Of a stretch of DNA of 64,000 nucleotides, positions 49,003 through 58,175 are shown one piece after another (positions within the stretch are counted from its first letter, which is position 1; each line of letters begins with the position of its first letter). The stretch is from Beijerinckiaceae bacterium (GTDB taxonomy: Bacteria; Pseudomonadota; Alphaproteobacteria; Rhizobiales; Beijerinckiaceae). A program made the position numbers and the translations under genes. The notes below the pieces were generated by a model. That model did no database searches, was not told the DNA's origin, and worked only from the letters and a program-made list of their open reading frames with translations. Where the stretch lies: NCBI GenBank assembly GCA_024304885.1, contig JALJOM010000003.1, forward strand, positions 2,782,043-2,846,042, given 5' to 3'.

Positions 49003-51620
49003 CTGAACGTCCCGTCGGCGATCGAGACCCGCGCCTCCTTCAATTCCTCCTTCGCGAGCGAGCGCTTGAGGAACTCGCGCGAAAGCGCCGGCAGGAGCGT
49101 GTTGGTGATGATGTTGTCGATGATGCGCCCGCCCGAATCCGGATCGTTGCAGAGCGAGACGATATAGTCCACCACCGCATCGTCATAGGCGAAGGCCGCC
49201 TGGTGGTTCTCGCGGATGCGCTTGCCGATCCGGTCGAGGTGGAGCCGCACGATCCCGCCGAGCATGGCAGGCGAGAGCGGGAAGTAGGGGATGGTCACGA
49301 TGCGGCCGAGCAGCGCGGCCGGGAAGACTCGCAGGAGATCCGGACGCATCGCTGCCGCGATCGCCTCGGCGTCTTGCGCATAGGCTGGATGCTCGGAAAG
49401 CTCCATGATGCGATCGGTCCCGACATTGGAGGTCAGGATGATCAGCGTGTTCTTGAAGTCGATCCGCCGGCCGGTGCCGTCCTCCATGACCCCCTTGTCG
49501 AAGACCTGGAAGAAGATCTCGTGCACGTCTGGATGCGCCTTCTCGATCTCGTCGAGGAGGATGACGCTGTAGGGCTTTCGCCGCACGGCCTCGGTGAGCC
49601 GCCCGCCTTCGCCATAGCCCACATAGCCCGGAGGCGCGCCCTTCAAGGTCGAGACCGTGTGGGCCTCCTGGAACTCCGACATGTTGATGGTGATGATGTT
49701 CTGCTCGCCGCCGTAGAGCGCCTCGGCGAGCGCGAGCGCGGTCTCGGTCTTGCCGACGCCCGAGGGGCCGCAGAGCATGAAGACGCCGATCGGCTTGCCG
49801 GGATTGTCGAGCCGCGCCCTATTGGTCTCGATGCGTTTGGCGATCATCGCGAGCCCGTGCGACTGGCCCACCACGCGCTTGTTCAATATCTCGGGCAGCC
49901 GCAGCACGTTCTCGATCTCGTCCTTCACCATGCGTCCGACTGGGATTCCGGTCCAGTCCGAGACCACGGCCGCGACCGCCGGCTCGTCGACATGCGCATA
50001 GATCATGCGCTTCTCGGGATTGATCGCGGCGAGCGTCGCGAAGGTCCCGTCCAGCGTTTCGCGAGTGGCGGCGCTGTCCGCCCCGTCCTTGTGGAGCTCC
50101 CCGCGAAGCCGCGAGATTTCCTCGACGAGCTTCTGCTCTTGCGCATATTCCGCCTCGAGGCCCGCGAGCTTCTCGGAAAGCGTCGCGGTATCCGCGTCGA
50201 TCTCGGCTAATCGCGTCTCGTTCTTCACGCCGAGGTCGAGATCGGCGACGAGCGCCGCCCGTTCCGTCGCGAGCGCGGCGAGCGCCATCCGCGTATCCTC
50301 GATCGCGGCAGGGATCGCGGCCTGGCTGATCGCGACCCGCGCGCAGGTCGTGTCGAGCAGGCTCACGGCCTTGTCGGGGAGCTTGCGGGCCGGGATGTAG
50401 CGATGCGAGAGCTGCACGGCGGCGACGATCGCCGCGTCGGAGATCCGCACCTTGTGGTGCGCTTCCATCGGGCCGAGCACGCCACGCAACATGGTGCAGC
50501 ATTTCGCGACGTCGGGCTCGTCGACCTGGACTGGCTGGAACCGTCGCGTGAGCGCGGGGTCCTTCTCGAAATATTGCCGATATTCCGACCATGTGGTGGC
50601 CGCGATCGTGCGCAAGGTCCCGCGTGCCAGCGCTGGCTTCAGGATATTGGCCGCGTCGCCGGTGCCGGCGGCACCCCCCGCGCCGATCAACGTATGGGCC
50701 TCGTCGATGAAGAGGATGATCGGCTTCGGCGAGGCCTGCACCTCGTCGATGACGGAGCGCAAGCGTTGCTCGAACTCGCCTTTCATCGACGCGCCGGCCT
50801 GCATCAACGTGATGTCGAGATTGTGCAAGCGCACGCCACGCAACGGCGGCGGCACCTCGCCCGCGGCGATCTTCTGGGCGAAGCCCTCCACGATCGCGGT
50901 CTTGCCCACGCCCGCGTCGCCGGTGAGGATCGGATTGTTCTGCCGCCGCCGCATGAGGACGTCGATCACCTGGCGGACCTCGTCGTCGCGCCCGAGCACG
51001 GGATCGAGCTCGCCGGCCGCGGCCTTCGCGGTCAGATCCTGCGAGAACCGGTCGAGCGCGGTCGTGCCCTTCGCCGCCCCGGGCGCAGCCCCCGGCGTTC
51101 CGGAGGCCTTGAGCCCTGCCCCGTCGATCGGCTGGAGATTTTCCTCCTCCGATCCGGCCCAGAGCCTGCGATGCTCGTCGGTCGGCGCATCGGCCGGGAT
51201 CTTCGCGAACTCCGGCGACAGCGAGGTGAAGGCCCGGCGCAGCTCGAGTGACTTCAAGGCGCCGGCGAGGATATGGCCGGTCCGGATCTGGGTCTCGCCG
51301 AAGAACAAGGTCGCGTAGTGCCAGCCGCGATCGAGCAGGTCGATCACCGTGTTGGAGACTCCCGGCATCTCGGTCTCGTTGCGCCGGAAGCCGTCGATCG
51401 CCCGCGCGATATCGGCGGCGAGCTTGCCGCGATCGAGCTTGAAATGGTCCGCGGTGAGGGCGAGGTCCGAGCGCTCCTTCTGCAGGATATGCGCGAGCCA
51501 GTGCGCGAGCTCCAGGTTGCGGTTGCCGGCCCCCTTCGCCTGGCGCAGCGCCTGGATGAAGGTTTCGTAGCCGATCCGGTTGAGCTTACCGGTCACCGCC
51601 TCGAGACTGATCTCAGCCAT
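48987..51620 (-). CDS. clpV: Type VI secretion AAA+ ATPase ClpV
   Basis: 877-residue ClpV (TssH) that recycles contracted TssB/C sheath. An N-terminal Clp repeat domain is followed by two AAA+ modules with Walker A motifs GDAGVGKT and GPSGVGKT, and Walker B motifs LFIDEAHTLIGAGG and ILLDEIEKAHPDV; a coiled-coil middle region (ALATERAALVADLDLGVKNETRLAEIDADTATLSEKLAGLEAEYAQEQKL) lies between. Last gene of the minus-strand tss operon, overlapping tssG by eight bases. Confidence 0.97.
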   Translation of the reverse strand: MAEISLEAVTGKLNRIGYETFIQALRQAKGAGNRNLELAHWLAHILQKERSDLALTADHFKLDRGKLAADIARAIDGFRRNETEMPGVSNTVIDLLDRGWHYATLFFGETQIRTGHILAGALKSLELRRAFTSLSPEFAKIPADAPTDEHRRLWAGSEEENLQPIDGAGLKASGTPGAAPGAAKGTTALDRFSQDLTAKAAAGELDPVLGRDDEVRQVIDVLMRRRQNNPILTGDAGVGKTAIVEGFAQKIAAGEVPPPLRGVRLHNLDITLMQAGASMKGEFEQRLRSVIDEVQASPKPIILFIDEAHTLIGAGGAAGTGDAANILKPALARGTLRTIAATTWSEYRQYFEKDPALTRRFQPVQVDEPDVAKCCTMLRGVLGPMEAHHKVRISDAAIVAAVQLSHRYIPARKLPDKAVSLLDTTCARVAISQAAIPAAIEDTRMALAALATERAALVADLDLGVKNETRLAEIDADTATLSEKLAGLEAEYAQEQKLVEEISRLRGELHKDGADSAATRETLDGTFATLAAINPEKRMIYAHVDEPAVAAVVSDWTGIPVGRMVKDEIENVLRLPEILNKRVVGQSHGLAMIAKRIETNRARLDNPGKPIGVFMLCGPSGVGKTETALALAEALYGGEQNIITINMSEFQEAHTVSTLKGAPPGYVGYGEGGRLTEAVRRKPYSVILLDEIEKAHPDVHEIFFQVFDKGVMEDGTGRRIDFKNTLIILTSNVGTDRIMELSEHPAYAQDAEAIAAAMRPDLLRVFPAALLGRIVTIPYFPLSPAMLGGIVRLHLDRIGKRIRENHQAAFAYDDAVVDYIVSLCNDPDSGGRIIDNIITNTLLPALSREFLKRSLAKEELKEARVSIADGTFSYAWA

Positions 51621-52650
51621 GTCTTGCCCCGACTACCGCATTGGGTTTCGTTGTGCCGGCCCGTTTCGCACGCATCCGCTCGGCAGGATGGAATCGCGCA
51701 TCGGCTCGGTAGGCGTCGCCCTCCGACCAGTCCGGCGCGACCCATGTGGTCCAGCCGAGGGCACCGGATTTTCCGAGCTTCACGGGCTCGACGGCCTTGG
51801 CCGGAATCGCGAGCTCGAGCTCGTAGTCGAGCTCGTCACCCACGTAGAAATACACCATATCGGCCAAGGGCTCGCAACGATCCCCCTCCGGGAGGAAGCG
51901 GTGATAGGCCTTCATGTCGGCCACATAGACGCGGATGCGAAACTTGTCCTGCACGCTGTAGAAGCTCGCGCCGACGAGCGTGTCGGCCCCGAGCGTGCAG
52001 GCGCCGAGCGTGGACCTGTCGTGCGGATCGAGCATGAGCCGCGACCCGACGAACTCGGTGATCTCCGCCTGGACGCCGAAGTGGCCGCGGATGAAGCCGG
52101 CGAGGCGCGAGGCCGACTTGGCCCGCGCCCCGAGAAGGCCCGCGAAGGCGAGCTTGCCGCGGTCGGGCACGGAATCGAGGCTGCGAAAGATCGGCGAGCC
52201 GATCCCGATCGGGGTGCCGACATAGGTCTCGAACCGGTCGGCATCCGGGCGGTCGTGCTGAGCGATCGGCCGTGCGTCCGCCCAGGCACGAAAGTAGAGC
52301 TGCAGAAATCGATGTTGCAGAATATCGAGGAAGCGCGGATAGGCGTCGTCTTGCGCGAGAAACCACAGATAGACCTCCTCGGTGGTCGCGAGCGGCAAGG
52401 CGCCTTGCGGCCCGAGCAGGCCGAGGAACCGCGTCTTGATCCAGGCCGGACCGTCTTCCTCGGCCTCGAAGGCGCTCAAGGTGGAGGCCGGGAAGTCCAT
52501 GTAGGGATCCTGGCCGAGCCGCACGATCTCCTCGCGCAAGGAGGCGGAATCGCCGATACGGGGCTTGCCTGGGCGGTTCCGCTCGAGCCAGCGCAACACG
52601 GCGTAGAAATCGAACCGCCACGGCTCTCGCTCGATCCCGGAAAGGTTCAC
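51613..52650 (-). CDS. tssG: T6SS baseplate protein TssG
   Basis: 345 residues from GTG 52650, which overlaps the tssF stop and has AGGAG six bases upstream; an in-frame ATG 33 bases earlier is possible. TssG/ImpH features: EPWRFDFYAVLRWLERNRPGKPRIGDSASLREEIVRLGQDPYMDFPASTLS at the start and LGLLGPQGALPLATTEEVYL; the C-terminal WTTWVAPDWSEGDAYRADARFHP is also typical. With TssE, TssF and TssK it forms baseplate wedges. Operonic with tssF and clpV. Confidence 0.95.
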   Translation of the reverse strand: MNLSGIEREPWRFDFYAVLRWLERNRPGKPRIGDSASLREEIVRLGQDPYMDFPASTLSAFEAEEDGPAWIKTRFLGLLGPQGALPLATTEEVYLWFLAQDDAYPRFLDILQHRFLQLYFRAWADARPIAQHDRPDADRFETYVGTPIGIGSPIFRSLDSVPDRGKLAFAGLLGARAKSASRLAGFIRGHFGVQAEITEFVGSRLMLDPHDRSTLGACTLGADTLVGASFYSVQDKFRIRVYVADMKAYHRFLPEGDRCEPLADMVYFYVGDELDYELELAIPAKAVEPVKLGKSGALGWTTWVAPDWSEGDAYRADARFHPAERMRAKRAGTTKPNAVVGARHG

Positions 52651-54608
52651 AGCAATCTCCTGAGGCCGATTCGCACCGGCCATCGCATGACCTCGCCCCG
52701 CTCCACGCTCCGGATGACGGTCTCGGTGAAATGATTGAAGCCGGCATATTCGCAGTAGAAGCGGTCGAGCACGGCCCCGAGCAGGAAGATCCCGCTGCCC
52801 TCGAAAGCTTTCTCGTCGATCGTCACCGTGATCTCGACGCCGCGCGCGACGCCGACCCCGCCGCTTTGACGCACGCGGCGAACCACCGGCCGGCTGTCGA
52901 CGCTGCGGATGCCCCTGATCCGCCTTTCCGTTGCGCTGTCGGTCAGGTCGGCGAACATCGACAAGACCTCGCGGAGCGCCTGCGCATTGCCGCCGGCACC
53001 ACGCTCGACGAGGCCGAGGTGATTGAGGCTCAGCATGTTGATGAGCCGCCAGGCGACGGTTCCGGCGAAGGCGGTCTCGGCGCGGCTCTTCAGCTGCGAG
53101 ACGATGGCTTCGCGCGGCCGTGTCGGTCCCGCGATGCACTGCAGGCCGATCGCTGCATTGTCGAGCAGGTGAAAGTCCGCGCCCCCCTGACCCACGGGGA
53201 GAAGCTCGGGCAGATGCCGGTTGGAGCACAAGGCCCGAATGCCGAGCTCGGCCACACCCGCGCCCGCGGTGGCATCGGGAGGCTCGACGAGCGAGATGAA
53301 CATGTCGGTGCCGACATAGTCCGCGGCTAGGCCGTATTGCCGCTCCTTCGCGGTCCGGCCGCGCGGCAGGCGCCGAATCGTGTAGTAGAGCTTGCCGCGC
53401 GCCCCGGGCTCGGCGTCCGCCGAGTAGAGCGGCTGCACCGGTACGGCGCCTATGCCCCCACGATGGTAGGCCTGCACGCTCAAGATCTTATGCGGCTCGT
53501 AGTCGAGGTAGCGGCTGCGGTCCGGCACGACATGATGCTCGTAGCGGTTCGCCTCGATCGGCACGCGATCGGTCGTCTTCTCGAACAGGTTGACGGCGGG
53601 CGCAGCGTAGAGCGAGAACATCGCGGGCGTCACGGCCACCGCGAGCCGCGGATCGACCTCGGTGAAGCAGACGACAACGTCGATCGCGCGCGCGGGCAGG
53701 CGAGCGAGGATCTCGCGAAGCCCGGTCAGGCGAAAGCCGAGGAACTTGCGCGGGAACACGAAATATTCGCGGAGGAGCTCGAAGCCCTCGAAGATGCGTT
53801 CGTTGCGCGGGAACAGAGCCTCGCCGGTCCCAAATCCCACAGGTGCGATCGCGTCGCGGCCGGCCGGCACGATCCGCGGGTCGCCGAACTCGTCGAGGTA
53901 TCGGTAGTAGATCTCGGCACGATGGCCGAACACTTGCTCGTAGAGCGCGATCGCGTCCGCCTCCGGGCCGAGCAGATGGATCGGCAGCTCCGGGACGCGC
54001 ACGCCCGAGAACCAGTGCTCCTCAATGTCGGTTACTTGGTCGGCCGCAGGCTCGTCCTCGACCCGTGACGTGGTGCGATGGCGCAACGACAGGCGCAATC
54101 CGCCGAGCACCTTGGGCCCGCTCGGGATCGCGAGCGCCTGCAGCGGTCCGGGCGACGCGTAATATTCCGCGCCGGCGATGTCGAAGGGGAGCAAGGTGAT
54201 GTCGGAGGCAAGCCGGAACCGGCACGCCACCTGGCGATCGAGCTCGCGGTAGGTGGCATCGAGGTAGGAGCCTCGCGCGATTCGCTGCCCGTCGCGCAAG
54301 GCCGAATCGCCGTAGAGAGGCGTCGCCTTGACCAGCATGACCGCAGGCGTCGGCGCGAGGTAGTCCGGGACGAGCTGCTCGAGCAGGTTGTTGGTGAACT
54401 CGGGGAACTCGTGCTTCAGCTTCAGCTGGACGCGCGCGGCGAGGTAGGCGGCGCCCTCGAGCAGGCCGGCGATCATCGGATCGATCCGATCCTCGAGCAG
54501 CCCCCCGAGCCGCTCGGCGACACCCGGATATTGCTCGGCGAACTCGGCGGCTTGCTCGTAGAGCAGCCGGAGCTCGCGGTTGTAGTGGTCCAGGAACTCG
54601 ACGTTCAT
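52647..54608 (-). CDS. tssF: T6SS baseplate protein TssF
   Basis: 653 residues, normal for the family. Characteristic opening: LDHYNRELRLLYEQAAEFAEQYPGVAERLGGLLEDRIDPMIAGLLEGAAYLAARVQLKLKHEFPEFTNNLLEQLVPDYLAPTPA. Conserved later blocks include ARLPARAIDVVVCFTEVDP and LFEKTTDRVPIEANRYEHHVVPDRSRYLDYEPHKI. It is a structural wedge subunit contacting TssG and TssE. The ATG is 4 bases after the tssE stop. Confidence 0.96.
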   Translation of the reverse strand: MNVEFLDHYNRELRLLYEQAAEFAEQYPGVAERLGGLLEDRIDPMIAGLLEGAAYLAARVQLKLKHEFPEFTNNLLEQLVPDYLAPTPAVMLVKATPLYGDSALRDGQRIARGSYLDATYRELDRQVACRFRLASDITLLPFDIAGAEYYASPGPLQALAIPSGPKVLGGLRLSLRHRTTSRVEDEPAADQVTDIEEHWFSGVRVPELPIHLLGPEADAIALYEQVFGHRAEIYYRYLDEFGDPRIVPAGRDAIAPVGFGTGEALFPRNERIFEGFELLREYFVFPRKFLGFRLTGLREILARLPARAIDVVVCFTEVDPRLAVAVTPAMFSLYAAPAVNLFEKTTDRVPIEANRYEHHVVPDRSRYLDYEPHKILSVQAYHRGGIGAVPVQPLYSADAEPGARGKLYYTIRRLPRGRTAKERQYGLAADYVGTDMFISLVEPPDATAGAGVAELGIRALCSNRHLPELLPVGQGGADFHLLDNAAIGLQCIAGPTRPREAIVSQLKSRAETAFAGTVAWRLINMLSLNHLGLVERGAGGNAQALREVLSMFADLTDSATERRIRGIRSVDSRPVVRRVRQSGGVGVARGVEITVTIDEKAFEGSGIFLLGAVLDRFYCEYAGFNHFTETVIRSVERGEVMRWPVRIGLRRLL

Positions 54609-54612
54609 GGGC

Positions 54613-55161
54613 TCACGCCGGCTTCAGGACGATCGCGCCACTGTCGGTCTCGACATCCGCGACGAACTCGACCGGCACGTTGACCGGATGGCACATCAGC
54701 TCGGCGGAGACCACGAACCTGATCTTCAGCTCGACCTTGTCGACTCTCTGGTCCCGAGCGACCTGGATCGTCCCGGGGACGAGGCGCGGCTCGTGGGCGA
54801 CGAGAGCCGCGACGATCTCGCTGCTGATGTGCGCGACCGAGGCTTCCTCGATGCTGCGATGGACGATATCCGGAAGGCCGTAGTTGAGGACCGATCGCTG
54901 CACCGCCTCGTAGGTCGAAAGATCCTCCGTCGAGCCGAGCGCGACGGTATTGACGAGAGCTTCGAGATCGCGCGCCACCTCGCGGCGCAGGTGCGGCTCG
55001 GTGATGGTCGAGCGCGGCGCGACGCGGCGCTGGGCGATCACCCTCTCGCCGGCCTCGTCCCTCAGGTCCAACGCCTTCTTGGCGTCCCTCTTCGCATGCG
55101 CGCTCCGAAACGCATGCATGAACGGCGGGCTCAACCGGTTCTTTCTCGATGCGACCGACAT
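54613..55161 (-). CDS. tssE: T6SS baseplate protein TssE (gp25-like)
   Basis: 182 residues of the GpW/gp25 (TssE) family: LSTYEAVQRSVLNYGLPDIVHRSIEEASVAHISSEIVAALVAHEPRLVPGTIQV, and a C-terminal domain with KIRFVVSAELMCHPVNVPVEFVADVETDSGAIVL. The N-terminus is basic. It caps the sheath and contacts TssF/G. It lies 101 bases downstream of hcp with a strong hairpin between. Confidence 0.94.
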   Translation of the reverse strand: MSVASRKNRLSPPFMHAFRSAHAKRDAKKALDLRDEAGERVIAQRRVAPRSTITEPHLRREVARDLEALVNTVALGSTEDLSTYEAVQRSVLNYGLPDIVHRSIEEASVAHISSEIVAALVAHEPRLVPGTIQVARDQRVDKVELKIRFVVSAELMCHPVNVPVEFVADVETDSGAIVLKPA

Positions 55162-55219
55162 CGAACTTCTCTTCTTGTAACGGAGGAGCGCGCGACGGAC
55201 GCCACTGCGCCGCCGGCAT

Positions 55220-55253
55220 ATCCGGCGCGCCGTGGGGTGACGACGCGCCGGAT
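55220..55253 (-). terminator. Hairpin between hcp and tssE
   Basis: ATCCGGCGCG (55220-55229), a 14-base loop and CGCGCCGGAT (55244-55253): a perfect 10-bp stem, no U-tract. It could lower expression of baseplate genes relative to hcp. Confidence 0.5.
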
Positions 55254-55262
55254 GGGGGTGGA

Positions 55263-55754
55263 TTACGGCTTGTCTTCCTTGTGCTTGGCGATGTCCCAGC
55301 CGTAGGCGGCCTTTGCGCCGAGCTTGCCCTTCTCGTCCTGCGGAAAGTACTCGAACTGGACCTTCGAGGCCGCGAGCGAGACGCTCTCGTGGGGAAGCAC
55401 CGAGCCGCCCGAGCTGTCCGACAGCTGGTAGGACGAGATCATGACGTCGGTGAGCTTGACCTTCAGGTATTCCTGCGCGTCCTCGCCGGCCTTGCGGAAG
55501 GTGAAAAGCGCCTCGCCGATATGCTTGCCGCTGGCGCAGAACTGGGCGAGGTTGGCGCTGGCCTTGTCGATCAGCTTGGTGAAGTGGACATCCTGGATCG
55601 ACACCTTGCCGACACCACCACCACCACCATGGGCGAACGAGGTGGGGTTGGATTCGCCCCAGGAGAAGGACTCGACCTCGATCTCCTTCTCGTGGCCTTT
55701 CTTGGTGCTCTCGCCTTCGACGTCCTTGAGCTTCAGGAAAATATCACCGGACAT
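55263..55754 (-). CDS. hcp: T6SS tube protein Hcp
   Basis: 163-residue Hcp (TssD) forming hexameric rings of the inner tube. Family opening DIFLKLKDVEGESTKKGHEKEIEVESFSWGESNP, then a glycine-rich loop GHGGGGGVGKV and YFPQDEKGKLGAKAAYGWDIAKHKE at the C-terminus. Located 114 bases downstream of tssC and 101 bases before tssE, within one minus-strand unit. Hcp is usually the most expressed tss gene. Confidence 0.96.
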   Translation of the reverse strand: MSGDIFLKLKDVEGESTKKGHEKEIEVESFSWGESNPTSFAHGGGGGVGKVSIQDVHFTKLIDKASANLAQFCASGKHIGEALFTFRKAGEDAQEYLKVKLTDVMISSYQLSDSSGGSVLPHESVSLAASKVQFEYFPQDEKGKLGAKAAYGWDIAKHKEDKP

Positions 55755-55868
55755 TTTATCCTCGTTCTATCGGTTGCGTTCCGGCGCCGTCGTCATCGCC
55801 AGCGCCTGCAGCATATCTAATCCGGATCGTGGTGCGCCGAGGTGCCCCCGCGCACACGACGATCCCAT

Positions 55869-57371
55869 CTACTTCGGAATCTCCGGCATGCGCGACACCA
55901 GGCTCAGGCCGATATCCATCGCCTCGAGCTGGTAGTGCGGCCGAAGGTAGAATCGCGCGGCGTAGTAGCCGGGATTCTCCTCGTCGGGGAAGATATCGAC
56001 GCGCGCGTCCGCCAATGGATGCTTGGCCTTGTAGTCCTCGGACGAGTTGATCGGATCCGAATCGACATATTGGTTGATCCAGGTCTGCAGCCAGTCGCGC
56101 AGCGCCTCCTTCTCCTTCATGGAGCCGATCTTGTCGCGCACCATGCATTTCAGGTAATGCGCGAATCGCGACACGGCGAACATGTAGGGGAGCCGCGCCT
56201 TCAGGTTGTCGGCGGCGGTCGCCGCGACCCCGTCCTTGCCCTCGTACTTGCGCGGCTTGTAGACCGACTGCGCGCCGATGAAGGCCGCCTTGTCGGTGTT
56301 CTTGCGGTGGATGAGGGGGATCAGGCCGGACTTGGCGAGCTCGTGCTCGCGCCGGTCGCTGATCGCGATCTCGGTGGGGCACTTGAGATCGACGCCGCCT
56401 TCGTCGGTCGGGAAGGTGTGGGTCGGAAGGTTGATCACCTCGCCGCCCGACTGGACGCCGCGGATACGGGTGCACCAGCCGTATTCCTTGAAGGCCCGGT
56501 TGATGTTGGCGGCCATGGCATAGGCGGCGTTCATCCAGGCGTATTTCTCGCCCTTGTGGCCGTCGGTATCCTCCTCGAAGGCGAATTCCTCCACCGGCTC
56601 CGATTTCGCGCCGTAGGGCACGCGCGAGAGGACCCGCGGCATGCACAGGCCGACGTATTTCGCGTCCTCGTTGTCGCGGAATCCCTTCCATGCCGCATAT
56701 TCGGGCGTGTCGAAGAGCTTCGAGAGATCACGCGGGTTCATGAGCTCGGTCCAGCTGTCCATGCCCATCAGGGACGGATCCGCCGCGGAGAAGAACGGCG
56801 CATGCGCGGCACCGGCGATCTTGCTGAGGTCGCGCAAGAGCTGGATGTCCTGCGCGAGATGGTTGAACTCGTAATCGCCGATGAGGCAGCCGTAGGGCTC
56901 GCCGCCGAGCTGGCCGTACTCGGCCTCGTAGATCTTCTTGAACAGCGGACTCTGGTCCCAGCGCGCGCCGGGGTAGAGCTTGAAGTGCTTGGAAAGCTCG
57001 CTCTTCGAGATGTTGAAGATGTGGATCTTCAGCTGCGCGTCGGTCTCCGAGTTGAAGACGAGATAATGCAGCCCGCGCCACGTACTCTCCATCCTCTGGA
57101 ACTCGGGCGCGTGCAGGATCTCGTTCATCTGCACGGTGAGCTTCTCGTCGAGCCGAGCGATCATGGCCTCGATCGTCTCGAGCACGTCCTCCCGGATCAC
57201 CGTCTCGTCGGCGAGCGCCTCGCGCACGAGCGTCGCCACCGCGTTCTCGACTTCCTCCGCGCCTCGCTCGGTGCGCGGCTTGAAGCTCTGCTTCAAGAGG
57301 GTCGCGAACTCGTCGACCTCGCGGGCCTCGCCCTGCGGCGATACCTGACCTTCCTGGACCTCGGTTGCCAT
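55869..57371 (-). CDS. tssC: T6SS contractile sheath protein TssC (large)
   Basis: 500-residue sheath subunit, standard length. Key blocks include AMIARLDEKLTVQMNEILHAPEFQRMESTWRGLHYLVF, then YGCLIGDYEFNHLAQDIQLLRDLSKIAGAAHAPFFSAADPSLMGMDSWTEL, and C-terminal EKEALRDWLQTWINQYVD. Interacts with TssB to form the sheath that ClpV disassembles. ATG 57371 follows GGGAGG. 16 bases after tssB. Confidence 0.97.
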   Translation of the reverse strand: MATEVQEGQVSPQGEAREVDEFATLLKQSFKPRTERGAEEVENAVATLVREALADETVIREDVLETIEAMIARLDEKLTVQMNEILHAPEFQRMESTWRGLHYLVFNSETDAQLKIHIFNISKSELSKHFKLYPGARWDQSPLFKKIYEAEYGQLGGEPYGCLIGDYEFNHLAQDIQLLRDLSKIAGAAHAPFFSAADPSLMGMDSWTELMNPRDLSKLFDTPEYAAWKGFRDNEDAKYVGLCMPRVLSRVPYGAKSEPVEEFAFEEDTDGHKGEKYAWMNAAYAMAANINRAFKEYGWCTRIRGVQSGGEVINLPTHTFPTDEGGVDLKCPTEIAISDRREHELAKSGLIPLIHRKNTDKAAFIGAQSVYKPRKYEGKDGVAATAADNLKARLPYMFAVSRFAHYLKCMVRDKIGSMKEKEALRDWLQTWINQYVDSDPINSSEDYKAKHPLADARVDIFPDEENPGYYAARFYLRPHYQLEAMDIGLSLVSRMPEIPK

Positions 57372-57387
57372 CTGAGCCTCCCTCGCA

Positions 57388-57909
57388 TCATTCCGCGCTG
57401 CCGGAGCCGACCTGCCCCTGCCGCTCGCCGAGCGCCGCCAGGAGGTCCTTGTCGCTCAACAGCTTCTTCAGCTTCGCCTCGGCATCGACCTTGCCGTCCA
57501 TGAACAGAAGCAGGTTCTTGAGCTGGGTGCGCGCCTCGAGCAGCTTGGCGAGGGCGGGAACCTGACGGGCGACCTGCGCCGGGTTGAAGTCGTCGATCTT
57601 CTTGAACCTCAGGCTGACCGCGAGCTTCTCGCCGGTGTCGTCGCCGAGCTTGTTCTGGACCTGGAACGACGTGCCGGGCTCGATCGCCGCCATGCGGCTC
57701 TCGAAATTGTCCATGTCGACGTCGAGGAACTTGCGATCGGCGACCTCGGGCTTCTCGACCCCGGGGCTCGGGCCGGAGAGGTCCGAGAAGACGCCCATGA
57801 CGAACGGCAGCTCGATCTTGCGCTCCGCGTCATAGGGGTCCTCGTAGGTGATCTGCACGCGCGGCGGGCGGTTGCGCCCGATGAACTTCTGTCCGCTGTC
57901 CCCTGCCAT
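57388..57909 (-). CDS. tssB: T6SS contractile sheath protein TssB (small)
   Basis: 173 residues; ATG 57909 is chosen over an upstream in-frame start because GGAG lies seven bases before it. The TssB signature NRPPRVQITYEDPYDAERKIELPFVMGVFSDLSGPSP is complete. First gene of the tssB-tssC-hcp-tssE-tssF-tssG-clpV operon. Confidence 0.95.
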   Translation of the reverse strand: MAGDSGQKFIGRNRPPRVQITYEDPYDAERKIELPFVMGVFSDLSGPSPGVEKPEVADRKFLDVDMDNFESRMAAIEPGTSFQVQNKLGDDTGEKLAVSLRFKKIDDFNPAQVARQVPALAKLLEARTQLKNLLLFMDGKVDAEAKLKKLLSDKDLLAALGERQGQVGSGSAE

Positions 57910-57996
57910 GTCACGTCTCCTTGTCGATTGCATGAAACGATGTGCCGGTCGCGCGATCGGGCGAGCAGCCGAAGACGGCTCTCGGTCAGCTGCAAA

Positions 57997-58024
57997 AGCC
58001 TATTCCGAATCCTCGCCCGGTCAA
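57997..58024 (-). promoter_or_regulatory. Candidate promoter of the tssB operon
   Basis: On the minus strand TTGACC (58019-58024), 16 bases, then TAGGCT (57997-58002), about 90 bases upstream of tssB. The 266-base gap also serves the divergent orphan gene. Confidence 0.3.
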
Positions 58025-58175
58025 TCGCCTATCGGACGAAGTCGCGCGTCCTCCGGTCGAGCTGCGCCCTGGCCGTATTCCGACCGTGGAGGGGACCATA
58101 GGCGAAAGGTCCGCGGCCGATGTGCGCATCGGCACATGCTAGGCCCGCTGTAGATTCTATCCAGGATCGTGAGAA

